In this document: piece after piece, positions 1 to 9,059 of the stretch
Layout of the letters: every line of letters starts with the position of its first letter
Numbering within the stretch: the stretch's first letter is position 1
The notes under the pieces: model-generated
Database searches by the model: none
Told to the model about the DNA's origin: nothing
The model's input: the letters and a program-made list of their open reading frames with translations, nothing else
Assembly (NCBI GenBank): GCA_947164865.1
Contig: CAMUYA010000002.1
Span: 120,022-184,021, forward strand
DNA: 64,000 bases
Direction: 5' to 3'
From: an uncultured Lachnospiraceae bacterium
GTDB taxonomy: Bacteria > Bacillota > Clostridia > Lachnospirales > Lachnospiraceae
Translations under genes and position numbers: made by a program

Positions 1-552
1 GAGCGTTTCGTCAAAAGAAACATCCGGAAGCTTCTCAAGCCAGTATGTTCCAAGTTCATCCAGCTCTCCTCCGAACATTTTTCCGTTGTAGGGAAGCATA
101 TAGTCCTCAGCAATCTTTTCTCCAAGCTTCCAGGTGATCCATTCCACAAACTTTTCCGGCTTAGGGGTTCCGAGATTACATCCGGCGATGGCGATGGATT
201 TAAGGTATTTTACCTGTTCATCCTGAGGCATTTGCCAGATATTTGCCTCAAAGGGATGCCCTATGCAGTAGCTTCCCATATCTATTCTTGAGTCTCTTTC
301 GTAGATATTCCATTCTTCTTCAGGCATAAATCCAAAAAGGAACTCGTTGACCTTAGGGCGTCTGACATCCAGAAAGTGGCCGCCGCCTATGTCAAGAGGG
401 CTTCCGTCCACATCTTCGGAACGGCAAAGACCGCCCGGGACGGATTCTTTTTCAAGGACGATAAAAGAAGCCTGAGGTTTATTCTTTTTTATAAGGTTGG
501 CAATAGTGAGTCCTGCGGGACCTGCGCCAAGTATAAGGTAATCGTATTTCAT
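1..552 (-). CDS. FAD-dependent oxidoreductase, protoporphyrinogen-oxidase/UDP-galactopyranose-mutase-like (3' end cut off by window)
   Basis: The reading frame is open from an ATG at 552 to the window edge, giving 184 N-terminal residues. They begin MKYDYLILGAGPAG, a dinucleotide-binding GxGxxG fold at residues 9-14, followed around residue 33 by an acidic strand end (VLEKE) and a PGGLCRS segment and, near 57, DIGGGHFLD, the typical FAD-contacting pattern of the NAD(P)-binding Rossmann-like amine-oxidase/UGM family. The ribosome site CAGGAG lies 6 bases upstream on the minus strand. The gene is divergent from the MATE gene at 728. In this neighbourhood of sugar-modifying genes a role in glycan precursor chemistry is plausible, but the substrate cannot be read from the fragment. 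Confidence 0.75.
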   Translation of the reverse strand, partial: MKYDYLILGAGPAGLTIANLIKKNKPQASFIVLEKESVPGGLCRSEDVDGSPLDIGGGHFLDVRRPKVNEFLFGFMPEEEWNIYERDSRIDMGSYCIGHPFEANIWQMPQDEQVKYLKSIAIAGCNLGTPKPEKFVEWITWKLGEKIAEDYMLPYNGKMFGGELDELGTYWLEKLPDVSFDETL

Positions 553-727
553 CACTTTCTCCTGTGGAAAACTTCCCATAAATCATATCATACGGCGATA
601 AAAAAACAAAGCATAAACTCCCGAATACCCATTTACAAACCATCCGGCGGGATGTATAGTAAACGCAATTAATATCCCATTTATTGTAAAACGCAGTGCG
701 CCGGAATACGGACAGTGGAGATAGCAT

Positions 728-2086
728 ATGAATAATAAAACCAGGAATACCGTAGACATGACTCAGGGCAATCCGACTAAGCATTTGCTCCTGTTTGCAT
801 TGCCTCTTTTTATAGGGAACCTGTTTCAGCAGTTTTATAATCTTGTCGATTCGGTAATAGTAGGAAAATATATAAACGCTGACGCGCTTGCTGCCACAGG
901 AAGCTGCGGGTCTCTGAGCTTTTTATTCTTTTCACTGAGTTCCGGATTGGCCATAGGTATCGGAATAATCGTAGCACAGTATTTCGGAGCGGGAGATGAG
1001 ACTAAGATCAAAGAGGCAATCTCGAGTTCGTTTTACGTGCTCACCGGTTCGGCACTTGTTGTGACGATCATAGGTGTATCTCTGGCAAGACCCATCCTGC
1101 GGCTCCTTCAGACACCGGAAGGACCGATCCTCGAACAGGCGGTGGTTTACCTTCGCACCACCTGCTGCGGTATCATATTTATAGCACTTTATAACGGAGT
1201 ATCTTCGGTTCTGCGTGCGTTGGGCGATTCCAAGACACCATTGGTTTTCCTTATAATATCCAGCTTTTTTAATGTCGGGATGGACCTTCTGCTCGTCATC
1301 AGATTCGATATGGGAGTTTTCGGCGTGGCGCTCGCAACTGTCATCGCACAGGCTCTGTCGGTGGTGGTAAGTTTTATTTACGCCTTCACAAAAGTTCCGT
1401 ATTTCAGGCTCTCAAGGTCTGAGCTCGTACCCAACAGACACATCATAATACACTCGTTTAATCTGGGTGTACCCATTGCGTTACAGAGCTCCATGATAGC
1501 CATATCGCTGATCGTTCTTCAGGGTGTGGTAAACGGCTTTGGACACACGGCGATGTCAGCATATACCATCACCTCCAAGGTGGACGTGGTGGTTTCGATG
1601 TTCTACAACGCCATAAGCAGTGCGCTGACTACTTATGCCGGCCAGAACTACGGCGCAAGAAAGCACGACAGAGTGCGGGGCGGGTACAGAAGAGGGATAC
1701 TCTTTGTCACGATATACAATATCATTATCATACCTGTCGTCTTTTTCCTGAGCAGATATATCGTGAGCTTCTTTGTCAACGAGCAGGAGGTTATCGACCT
1801 TGGGATCAAGGCGGTGCGCATCACCTGCTTTATGTACCTTGCCCTCGGCCTGATCTATGTTCCGAGAGGAACTCTGAACGGAGTGGGAGATGCTAAATTC
1901 TCGCTTATAAACGGCGTGACGGAAGTGGCCTGCAGGGTAGTGTTCTCCTTTGCCCTGACCATGATACCTTTTATCGGGATGATGGGAATATGGTACGCTA
2001 CAGGCCTCACCTGGCTCACAACGGCGATAATCTGCAATCTCAGATATTTCTCGGGCAAGTGGCGGAAAATGGAAAAAACGATATAG
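728..2086 (+). CDS. MATE family efflux transporter
   Basis: A 452-residue polytopic membrane protein with about 12 hydrophobic segments and the MATE signature near the N terminus (DMTQGNPTKHLLLFALPLFIGN, then LFQQFYNLVDSVIVGKY). Family members export cationic drugs or metabolites using a Na+ or H+ gradient. The length is normal for the family and both internal halves are present. The ATG is preceded by GTGGAG at 716-721. It stands alone between the divergent flavoprotein gene and the glycan operon starting at 2148. A second paralogue of similar type lies at 10950-12338 on the other strand. The transported compound cannot be inferred. Confidence 0.93.
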   Translation: MNNKTRNTVDMTQGNPTKHLLLFALPLFIGNLFQQFYNLVDSVIVGKYINADALAATGSCGSLSFLFFSLSSGLAIGIGIIVAQYFGAGDETKIKEAISSSFYVLTGSALVVTIIGVSLARPILRLLQTPEGPILEQAVVYLRTTCCGIIFIALYNGVSSVLRALGDSKTPLVFLIISSFFNVGMDLLLVIRFDMGVFGVALATVIAQALSVVVSFIYAFTKVPYFRLSRSELVPNRHIIIHSFNLGVPIALQSSMIAISLIVLQGVVNGFGHTAMSAYTITSKVDVVVSMFYNAISSALTTYAGQNYGARKHDRVRGGYRRGILFVTIYNIIIIPVVFFLSRYIVSFFVNEQEVIDLGIKAVRITCFMYLALGLIYVPRGTLNGVGDAKFSLINGVTEVACRVVFSFALTMIPFIGMMGIWYATGLTWLTTAIICNLRYFSGKWRKMEKTI

Positions 2087-2147
2087 AATAATCCCCTTAT
2101 GTGATATACTATAATATATTGAAATCCTATTACAGGCGGGCTACTTT

Positions 2148-3281
2148 ATGGAGCGGTTCGACAAAATAATAATAGGAGCGGGTCTGTACGGATTATATTC
2201 GGCAGTGTATGCCGCAGAAAAAGGTCAGAAGGTGCTTGTCCTCGAATGTGACAAAGCGCCTTTTAGTCGTGCAACTTATATCAATCAGGCCAGAGTTCAT
2301 CAGGGATATCACTATCCGAGATCCCTTTCCACCGCGGTAAAATCCGCAGGATACTTTGAGCGGTTTAATAAGGATTTTGCCTTTTGCATAAACAGGGAGT
2401 TCGATCAGATCTACGCCACCTCGAGCAGGTATTCATGGACTGACGGAAAGCAGTTTAAGAGCTTTTGCGCGGCGGCAGGAATACCATGTGAGGAGCTGAA
2501 TCCCGACAGGTACTTTAAAGAAGGTATGTGTGACGGTGCCTTCAGGACCAGAGAATACACATACGATGCGATGATCCTGAGAGATTATTTTATCGAGAAG
2601 GCAAAAGGGCTGGGAAACCTCATCAACATCAGATACGGAATAAGGATCACAAAGATCACCGCAGACGGTAAGGAATACGAGATCGCAACGGATAGGGGTG
2701 ATTCTTTCCGGACCGGATTTGTGCTGAATTCCTCTTACGCTGGAATAAACGGGATATTATCTCTCGCGGGATTTGAAGCGTTCCGTATAAAATATGAGCT
2801 CTGCGAGATAACACTGTGCAGTACCGGAGATAACCTTAAAGATGTGGGCATTACGGTAATGGATGGCCCCTTCTTTTCCATAATGCCGTTTGGAAAGACC
2901 GGACTTCATTCCCTCACGGCAGTGTCTTTTACTCCGCACATGACAAGTTACGATAAGCTTCCAACTTTCGAATGCCAGAACAGGTGCGGCGGATATTGCA
3001 CTCCCGGGGAGCTCGGCAACTGTAACGAATGTCCGGCCGGACCGGATACAGCATTTCCGTATATGTCCAATCTGGCAGAAAAATATATGCTGGATAAATA
3101 CGATTTCAAATATGAGAAGTCGCTTTTTTCGATGAAGCCCATTCTCACAAGCTCGGAGATAGATGATTCAAGGCCGACGGTTATCAGGAAGTATTCCGAA
3201 AACCCCACTTTTGTCAGTGTGCTTTCTGGGAAGATCAATACCGTTTACGATCTCGATGAGGTATTAAATGATGGACAATAA
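2148..3281 (+). CDS. FAD-dependent oxidoreductase (DAO-like)
   Basis: A 377-residue protein opening with an FAD-binding strand-helix-strand, FDKIIIGAGLYGLYSAVYAAEKG, and LVLE at the end of strand 2. The conserved QARVHQGYHYPRS segment around residue 50 recalls D-amino-acid/glycerol-3-phosphate dehydrogenase-type (DAO) enzymes in surface polysaccharide loci. A cluster of cysteines (CQNRCGGYC...CNEC) lies near residues 270-290, possibly binding a metal. It is the first gene of a rightward operon and its 3' end overlaps the glycosyltransferase gene at 3268 by 14 bases, so the two are probably translationally coupled. Likely acts on a sugar or lipid intermediate; substrate unknown. Confidence 0.75.
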   Translation: MERFDKIIIGAGLYGLYSAVYAAEKGQKVLVLECDKAPFSRATYINQARVHQGYHYPRSLSTAVKSAGYFERFNKDFAFCINREFDQIYATSSRYSWTDGKQFKSFCAAAGIPCEELNPDRYFKEGMCDGAFRTREYTYDAMILRDYFIEKAKGLGNLINIRYGIRITKITADGKEYEIATDRGDSFRTGFVLNSSYAGINGILSLAGFEAFRIKYELCEITLCSTGDNLKDVGITVMDGPFFSIMPFGKTGLHSLTAVSFTPHMTSYDKLPTFECQNRCGGYCTPGELGNCNECPAGPDTAFPYMSNLAEKYMLDKYDFKYEKSLFSMKPILTSSEIDDSRPTVIRKYSENPTFVSVLSGKINTVYDLDEVLNDGQ

Positions 3282-4209
3282 AGAAAAAACATTTGTTTCT
3301 TCGGTGATATATGTTCACAATGCGGAAAACAGGATAGAAGAGTTTCTTACCGCGATAATCCGTGTGATGGAGGATAATTTTGAGCATTCCGAAGTGATAT
3401 GCGTAAACGACGGATCGAATGATATGAGCGCAGAGAAGATAAGATCCGTCGGAAAGACTGCCGATACGACGATAGTCAGTATCGTCAACATGAGTTATTT
3501 TCACGGTGTGGAGCTGGCTATGAATGCCGGAAGAGATATCGCTATCGGGGATTTCGTGTTTGAGTTTGACAATACGATTCTTGACTTTGACCCGGAATCT
3601 GTGATGGATGTATACAGACGATCTCTCGAGGGTTATGACATAGTAAGCGCATCGCCCGACATAAGGGAAAAGCCCTCATCCAGATTATTCTACAACGTGT
3701 TTGACAGGTTCACGGATCTGTCCTACAAGATGACGACCGAGAGCTTCAGAGTACTGAGCCGCAGAGTGATCAACAGGATCAGCTCCATGAACAAGTCGGT
3801 TCCCTACAGGAAAGCGGTATATGCCGGAAGCGGATTAAAGACGGACAATCTGAAATACAAAGCAGACAGGACGAAGGGCAGAGTATCGGATAAAAACGAA
3901 AAGAGATACAGAACAGGCCTTGCCGTAGATTCACTTATTCTGTTCACGAAAGTCGGCTACAGGTTTTCGATGGTCATGACTTTTGTGATGATGGCGGTTT
4001 CCATACTCATGGTGGCGTATGCAGTCATAACATATATCGTGGTACATCCCGTTGAAGGCTGGTTTACGACCATTATATTTCTGTCATTTGCCTTTTTCGG
4101 ACTGTTTGGAATACTTACGATCATCATTAAATATCTGCAGCTTATCATAGACATGATATTTAAGCGTAAAGCATACAGCTTTGAAAGTGTTGAAAAGATC
4201 ACAAAATAG
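3268..4209 (+). CDS. glycosyltransferase family 2 with C-terminal membrane anchor
   Basis: A 313-residue protein with a GT-A N-terminal domain: SSVIYVHNAENRIEEFL strand-helix start, VICVNDGSNDMS (the nucleotide-sugar DDGS-type motif) near residue 50 and FEFDNTILDF around residue 92 at the DxD-type position. Two transmembrane helices close the protein (about 230-255 and 265-290). This is the layout of undecaprenyl- or dolichyl-phosphate sugar transferases such as the GtrB/DPM1 group, which load a sugar on a membrane lipid carrier. It starts within the end of the flavoprotein gene and is followed after 8 bases by the next gene, so it belongs to the same operon. Confidence 0.85.
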   Translation: MMDNKEKTFVSSVIYVHNAENRIEEFLTAIIRVMEDNFEHSEVICVNDGSNDMSAEKIRSVGKTADTTIVSIVNMSYFHGVELAMNAGRDIAIGDFVFEFDNTILDFDPESVMDVYRRSLEGYDIVSASPDIREKPSSRLFYNVFDRFTDLSYKMTTESFRVLSRRVINRISSMNKSVPYRKAVYAGSGLKTDNLKYKADRTKGRVSDKNEKRYRTGLAVDSLILFTKVGYRFSMVMTFVMMAVSILMVAYAVITYIVVHPVEGWFTTIIFLSFAFFGLFGILTIIIKYLQLIIDMIFKRKAYSFESVEKITK

Positions 4210-4217
4210 GAAAGAAC

Positions 4218-5147
4218 ATGAAGGCTATCGTAGGTTACACGGGATTTGTCGGAAGCAACATTTATGCCTCCGGTGAATTTGATGCGGCATTTAATTCCAA
4301 AAACATAGAGGAAGCTTACGGAAGCAGGCCGGAGCTTCTGGTTTATGCGGGGCTCCGCGCGGAGAAATTCCTTGCCAACAACGATCCGCAAAAGGATCTG
4401 GAACAGGTCATGCAGGCTGAGGAGAACATACGGAAGATAGCTCCCCGTAAGCTGATACTTATATCTACCATCGATGTGTTCAAAAAACCAAAAGATGTAG
4501 ACGAGAATTCAGAGATCGATAAAGAGGGACTTCATCCGTACGGATATAACAGGTACATCCTTGAAGAAAGGATCAGGGAAGAATACCCGGAGTGCCTGAT
4601 AGTGCGCCTTCCGGGACTCTTTGGAAAAAACATAAAAAAGAATTTTATTTATGATATGATCAACCTCATTCCTTCCATGCTCAAGGAGGAAAAACTTGAA
4701 GAGATCGTTAAGAAGGACCCTGAGATAGGGAAGTATTACCATAAGCAGGAAAACGGATTTTACAAAGTGGAAGCAGCAGAGAAAGAGAGATTTCTTTTAA
4801 GAGAGAAATTCGGAAAAGTCGGTTTCTCTGCCCTTAATTTCACCGACAGCAGAAGCAGATTTCAGTTTTACGATCTCGGAAGACTCTGGGAAGATATCAA
4901 GCTGACGGATGAAAACGGGATAAGGCTCTGGCATCCTGCAACCGAACCGGTGTCGGCGGCGGAAGTATATGAATACGTATACGGGAAAGAATTCAAAAAC
5001 GAGTTGGCCGCTGCTCCGGCAGATTACGACTACAAAACAATCCACTCCGGGCTCTTCGGCAGAAGTGACGGTTATATCTCCGGAAAAGAAGAGATCCTCA
5101 GGGATATAAAAGAGTTTGTGGAAAGAAACCTTAAAACCGAATCATAA
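4218..5147 (+). CDS. NAD(P)-binding sugar-nucleotide epimerase/reductase-like protein (extended SDR)
   Basis: A 309-residue Rossmann protein. The N terminus KAIVGYTGFVGSNI carries the GxxGxxG pattern of extended short-chain dehydrogenases. A serine-containing strand (ILISTIDVF, near 75-85) and YGYNRY near residue 110 lie at the place of the catalytic Ser/Tyr-xxx-Lys; the lysine is an arginine here if the alignment is right. Such proteins modify NDP-sugars (epimerase, dehydratase, reductase). The neighbours are two glycosyltransferases and an isomerase, which fits provision of an activated sugar for the same glycan. The ATG has GGAAAGAAC just upstream. The exact reaction is not assignable. Confidence 0.7.
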   Translation: MKAIVGYTGFVGSNIYASGEFDAAFNSKNIEEAYGSRPELLVYAGLRAEKFLANNDPQKDLEQVMQAEENIRKIAPRKLILISTIDVFKKPKDVDENSEIDKEGLHPYGYNRYILEERIREEYPECLIVRLPGLFGKNIKKNFIYDMINLIPSMLKEEKLEEIVKKDPEIGKYYHKQENGFYKVEAAEKERFLLREKFGKVGFSALNFTDSRSRFQFYDLGRLWEDIKLTDENGIRLWHPATEPVSAAEVYEYVYGKEFKNELAAAPADYDYKTIHSGLFGRSDGYISGKEEILRDIKEFVERNLKTES

Positions 5148-5192
5148 AAAGACGGGATGCGCACATCATGCGCAGACCCGGGGAGAGAATGA

Positions 5193-7331
5193 ATGCTCAA
5201 AAATAAAAAGCTTATCGGGATCATAGCGATAACGCTGATGGCGATAGCATTGATCATATATGTGGGACCCGCCGACGGTTTTACTCACGGATATTATTCC
5301 GATGAGATCAGACTGTGGGAACTCCCGTGGCAGAATATACAGGAGGGAGTAAATCTGGAGACCGAAAAGGCCGAGATATTGTTTACTCCTCTGAAAGATC
5401 ATCTGGCAGGCTTTGAAGTGGTTGTCACCAAACCTGAAGGCGGAAACAACGGAAACCTTATTATTACGACAACGGGAGAAGACGGCAGAGAGAAGGATTC
5501 CATCACCGTTCCAACCGACAGGATCAGGGAAAATGAGTGGTATAAAGTAAAAACAAAAGGGAAATACAAGAAAGGTGAACAGTATAAGCTGATCATCTCA
5601 TCCGATGGCGGAGACCGGGCGCCAAACCTGATATGCATGACTTCGGACTATCTTCCCGCCGAAACTCGTGAGGGAAATGTCCTGATCAATTATGCCTACG
5701 CGGAACCGACTTTTTCCACCGAGAAAAAGACTCTCCTCAGTTTGATCATAGTGTCCCTTTGGCTTTTTATATGCAGCTTTCTGACAGGAGAAAAACTCCG
5801 CAGAGTATTCAGGATCGCAACGGGGATTATTCTGGTATCGGCTGTTTTGTCCTGGAATTATCTCTATAACATATTTGATGTTCAAAATGAAAGGTTTGTA
5901 AACTATCAGGATGACAGCGAGATCCTTGTGACCGGGATGCTGTATGCGGACAGGGAGGGAACTTACTTCTCCGATCCGGAAGAAAGAGGATATGGGCTGG
6001 GGTATTATCGCAATATAAGAGGCAGACTGTTCAACTATCGTGAGTGGTATTATCCCGATGAGGGAGAATGGGAAGAGGGTTATTCAAAAGAAGCCTGCCG
6101 TATAAAGATAGCTTCAAGTGATTACAGCATCGATGTCACCGCGCCCGGGAATGTGATAAGGTTTGCGAACGGTGATTCTTATGTGATAGAGAGCGCTGAG
6201 GATGACGGCAACAGCATTGTCGTCACGCTTCAGGGGGATAAACATCTTTCGGCAAGAGTAAACGGGAGCCTTGATGATGCGGAGTTTTACACATCTTCGG
6301 GAGAAAAGCTAGAGAGCGGAAGGATAATAGCATATCTGAGTCAGTACGGACTGCAGGGGAAGATCTTTAAAGTGATCGCAAGGCTGATAAAGAGGGATGA
6401 TGTGCTTCCTCCGTTAAACCTGCTGACTTCGCTGGCAATGGCACTCACCGTCGTACTGATAACATTTATGTTATCAAGAAAATATAACAGCCTCATGGCG
6501 GGATGTTTCCTTGTGACCTTTGCCCTATCTCCCTGGGTGGTGAATTTTGCAAGAAACCTTTACTGGGTGGAGTTTACCTGGTTCCTTCCCATGGCGGCGG
6601 GTATCTTTATATCATGGAAGGCAGAAAACAAAAAATGCAGGATCATAGGATATGCGCTTTCTTTTCTGACTATACTTATAAAGAGCCTGTGCGGATATGA
6701 ATACATAACAGCGGTAATGCTGGGGCTGATCCTTTTCCCCGCAGCCGATCTTTTTATTGCCTTAGCCGGCAAGAAAAAAGAAAAAGCACTGCTTTTACTC
6801 AAGACCACACTTATTATGGGAGTGGCAGCGCTGGCCGGTTTCGGGTTTGCGCTGATCGTACATTCAAGGCTGGGTGTAAACTCGGGCATTATCTCGGATA
6901 TAAAGAGTATTATTACGGATGTGGGTCTGAGAAGGACCGGAGGTGCGGATCTTAATACAGAGCACCCAGTGCTCTGGGATTCCTTAAATGCGTCGGTATG
7001 GGATACGATAGCAAAGTATTTTGCTTTTTCGACGCAGATAATACCCGGAATAAGCGGAAATCTGTTCCCGGTGCTGTGCATAGTTCCGCTGTGCTTATTT
7101 GCCTGCGACCTGAAAAGGAAAGCGACAAAACCGGAAGAAATGATCCTGTATGCGGTTTCGTTTATAGTATCCCTGTCATGGTTTGTGTTCGGAAAGTCGC
7201 ATTCATATGTGCATACTCAGATCAATTTCGTGATATGGTATTTTGGATTTGTCCAGATATGCTTTTACATAATAGTAAACAGGATCGCCGGCGCGTTTAA
7301 GGCTTTAAGTAAAGAGAGAACGGCCGGATAA
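5193..7331 (+). CDS. large polytopic membrane protein of a surface-glycan operon, function unknown
   Basis: A 712-residue protein. An N-terminal signal-anchor helix (LIGIIAITLMAIALIIYVG) is followed by an extracytoplasmic domain of about 145 residues, two transmembrane helices, a second soluble domain of about 170 residues rich in aromatic and acidic residues, and then a C-terminal block of seven or so helices. The overall plan resembles lipid-linked glycosyltransferases of the GT-C superfamily, but I do not see a convincing catalytic DxD/EEx motif. The start is chosen at 5193, after GGGGAGA at 5180-5186; an ATG at 5189 is out of frame. It is flanked by glycan genes in the same direction and probably assembles or exports that glycan. 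Confidence 0.6.
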   Translation: MLKNKKLIGIIAITLMAIALIIYVGPADGFTHGYYSDEIRLWELPWQNIQEGVNLETEKAEILFTPLKDHLAGFEVVVTKPEGGNNGNLIITTTGEDGREKDSITVPTDRIRENEWYKVKTKGKYKKGEQYKLIISSDGGDRAPNLICMTSDYLPAETREGNVLINYAYAEPTFSTEKKTLLSLIIVSLWLFICSFLTGEKLRRVFRIATGIILVSAVLSWNYLYNIFDVQNERFVNYQDDSEILVTGMLYADREGTYFSDPEERGYGLGYYRNIRGRLFNYREWYYPDEGEWEEGYSKEACRIKIASSDYSIDVTAPGNVIRFANGDSYVIESAEDDGNSIVVTLQGDKHLSARVNGSLDDAEFYTSSGEKLESGRIIAYLSQYGLQGKIFKVIARLIKRDDVLPPLNLLTSLAMALTVVLITFMLSRKYNSLMAGCFLVTFALSPWVVNFARNLYWVEFTWFLPMAAGIFISWKAENKKCRIIGYALSFLTILIKSLCGYEYITAVMLGLILFPAADLFIALAGKKKEKALLLLKTTLIMGVAALAGFGFALIVHSRLGVNSGIISDIKSIITDVGLRRTGGADLNTEHPVLWDSLNASVWDTIAKYFAFSTQIIPGISGNLFPVLCIVPLCLFACDLKRKATKPEEMILYAVSFIVSLSWFVFGKSHSYVHTQINFVIWYFGFVQICFYIIVNRIAGAFKALSKERTAG

Positions 7332-7355
7332 ACAGAAGGATCAGACGGAGTTGGC

Positions 7356-8144
7356 ATGAAGCTTTCAATTTCGAATATAGCGTGGATAGCTCAGGATGAC
7401 GAATACATATACTCCCTTATGAAGGAACTGTCTTTTACCGGTCTGGAGATAGCTCCTACCAGGATATTCCCGGATGCTCCATATGACAGACTTGATGAGG
7501 CATCGAAGTGGAGAGAGCATATCCGGAAGGATTATGGTTTTGAGATTCCCTCCATGCAGTCTATCTGGTACGGAAGAAAAGAGCTTGTATTCGGTTCGGA
7601 AGAGGAAAGAAAAGCTCTTATAGATTACACAAAAAAGGCGATCGACTTTGCTGCGGTTACAGGGTGCGGAAACCTTGTTTTCGGATGTCCGAAAAACCGT
7701 AACGTGCCCGAGGGAAAAAGCAGTGAAGGGGGAGTCGGATTCTTCCGTGAGATCTGCGATTATGCCGCAGAAAAAGGAACCTTTATCGGAATAGAGGCAA
7801 ACCCCGTTATATACGGAACCAATTACATCACCGGAACAGAGGAAGCTATAGAGCTTATTAAAAATGTGGATTCGCCCGGATGCAGGCTTAATGTCGATGT
7901 CGGAACGATGATACACAATAACGAGAGTGCTGAGCTGCTTGAGGGAAGAGTGAACCTTGTCAGCCACGTACATATAAGCGAACCGGGGCTTAAGCCGATA
8001 GAAGAAAGGCAGCTTCACCGGGATCTGATAAAGGTGCTACGGAACGAAGGCTATAACAGGTTTGTATCGATAGAGATGGGAAAGACGGAAGATACAGGTA
8101 TAGTTGCGGACAGGATGAGATATCTGAGGAGCATTATCGGATGA
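7356..8144 (+). CDS. sugar phosphate isomerase/epimerase (xylose-isomerase-like TIM barrel)
   Basis: A 262-residue protein with the AP-endonuclease-2/xylose-isomerase TIM barrel pattern: ISNIAW at the first strand, FTGLEIAPTRIF at the second, NLVFGCPKNR near residue 108, IGIEANP near 145, LNVDVGTM near 178 and SHVHISEPG near 205. Glu (IEANP), Asp (VDVGT), His (HVHISEP) and a late Glu (SIEMGK) are placed to bind one or two divalent metals. Family members isomerise or epimerise free or phosphorylated sugars and inositols. It overlaps the downstream glycosyltransferase by ATGA, so the pair is coupled. Precise substrate unknown. Confidence 0.82.
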   Translation: MKLSISNIAWIAQDDEYIYSLMKELSFTGLEIAPTRIFPDAPYDRLDEASKWREHIRKDYGFEIPSMQSIWYGRKELVFGSEEERKALIDYTKKAIDFAAVTGCGNLVFGCPKNRNVPEGKSSEGGVGFFREICDYAAEKGTFIGIEANPVIYGTNYITGTEEAIELIKNVDSPGCRLNVDVGTMIHNNESAELLEGRVNLVSHVHISEPGLKPIEERQLHRDLIKVLRNEGYNRFVSIEMGKTEDTGIVADRMRYLRSIIG

Positions 8145-8932
8145 TACATGAAAAGAAAAAGGGTGTACCCCGGTTCGAGGAGACGGTGTATGCTCCGAAA
8201 AGCAGGGATTATGTTGTTCTGATCCCTATAATAAACGAGGGCGACAGGATAATAAAGGAGCTGAAACGGGCTGCTAAACACTGCGTACATGAATATGCTG
8301 ACATCGTGATCTGCGATGGCGGATCCACAGACGGATGCACTGAAGAGGAAAGACTCAAAAGTCTGAATGTTAATACCCTGCTTGTGAAAATGGATACCGG
8401 AAAGCAGGGGGCTCAGCTGCGTATGGGGATGTGGTGGGCTCTTAAAAGGGGTTACCGGGGTATCATTACCATTGACGGAAACAACAAGGACAGCATAGAG
8501 GATGTTCCGCACTTTATCGAAAAACTCGAAGAGGGCTATGATCTCATTCAGGGATCGAGATTTGTAAAGGGCGGAAGAGCAGTAAATACGCCGTTTATAA
8601 GGCTGGTTTCCTTAAGGCTGATACACGCCCCCATTATATCGCTTACGGCCCGTCATCACTTCACCGATACTACGAGCGCTTACAGGGGATATTCCGCAAG
8701 ATATCTCAAAGACAAAAGAGTGCGTCCCCTCAGGGATGTGTTTATGAATTATGAGCTTCTGGCCTATCTTTCCGTGAGGGCAACTCAGATAGGCATGAAG
8801 GCATGTGAGATCCCCGTAACCAGAGCATATCCCGCAAAGGGAAAAACACCCACAAAGATAAGCTTTTTCAAGGGAAACTGGGATCTTTTCAGGACGCTTA
8901 TCCGGAATGCCTTCGGCGCATATAATCCGTAA
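8141..8932 (+). CDS. glycosyltransferase family 2 (dolichyl-phosphate-mannose-synthase-like)
   Basis: A 263-residue cytoplasmic GT-A enzyme. Motifs: VLIPIINEGDRI near residue 27, VICDGGSTDGC near residue 55, and TIDGNNKDS near residue 110 in the place of the metal-binding DxD. No transmembrane helix follows the catalytic domain, unlike the enzyme at 3268. The gene begins inside the stop of the isomerase gene (ATGA overlap) and is the last gene of the operon that starts at 2148. It probably adds one sugar of the glycan made by this cluster. Confidence 0.85.
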   Translation: MIHEKKKGVPRFEETVYAPKSRDYVVLIPIINEGDRIIKELKRAAKHCVHEYADIVICDGGSTDGCTEEERLKSLNVNTLLVKMDTGKQGAQLRMGMWWALKRGYRGIITIDGNNKDSIEDVPHFIEKLEEGYDLIQGSRFVKGGRAVNTPFIRLVSLRLIHAPIISLTARHHFTDTTSAYRGYSARYLKDKRVRPLRDVFMNYELLAYLSVRATQIGMKACEIPVTRAYPAKGKTPTKISFFKGNWDLFRTLIRNAFGAYNP

Positions 8933-8960
8933 TTTTTTTCGACAAAAGTTTCCCTATTCA

Positions 8961-8989
8961 TTGCCTGTAAAGCGTGTTTATGATAAAAT
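8961..8989 (+). promoter_or_regulatory. sigma-A type promoter for the NifU-like/GGGtGRT pair
   Basis: TTGCCT at 8961-8966 and TAAAAT at 8984-8989 are separated by exactly 17 bases. The next gene starts at 9060 after an AGGAGG site, leaving a leader of about 65 bases. Confidence 0.55.
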
Positions 8990-9059
8990 TTACCTTGATC
9001 GGCTTACAAAAGGTGCCGCTTAAGGCAATCTTTTCAGATAATTTAATAAGGAGGACCAT

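Noticed and set aside
7365..8018. Minus-strand frame of 217 codons opposite the isomerase
   Set aside because: Shadow of a well-supported TIM-barrel gene.
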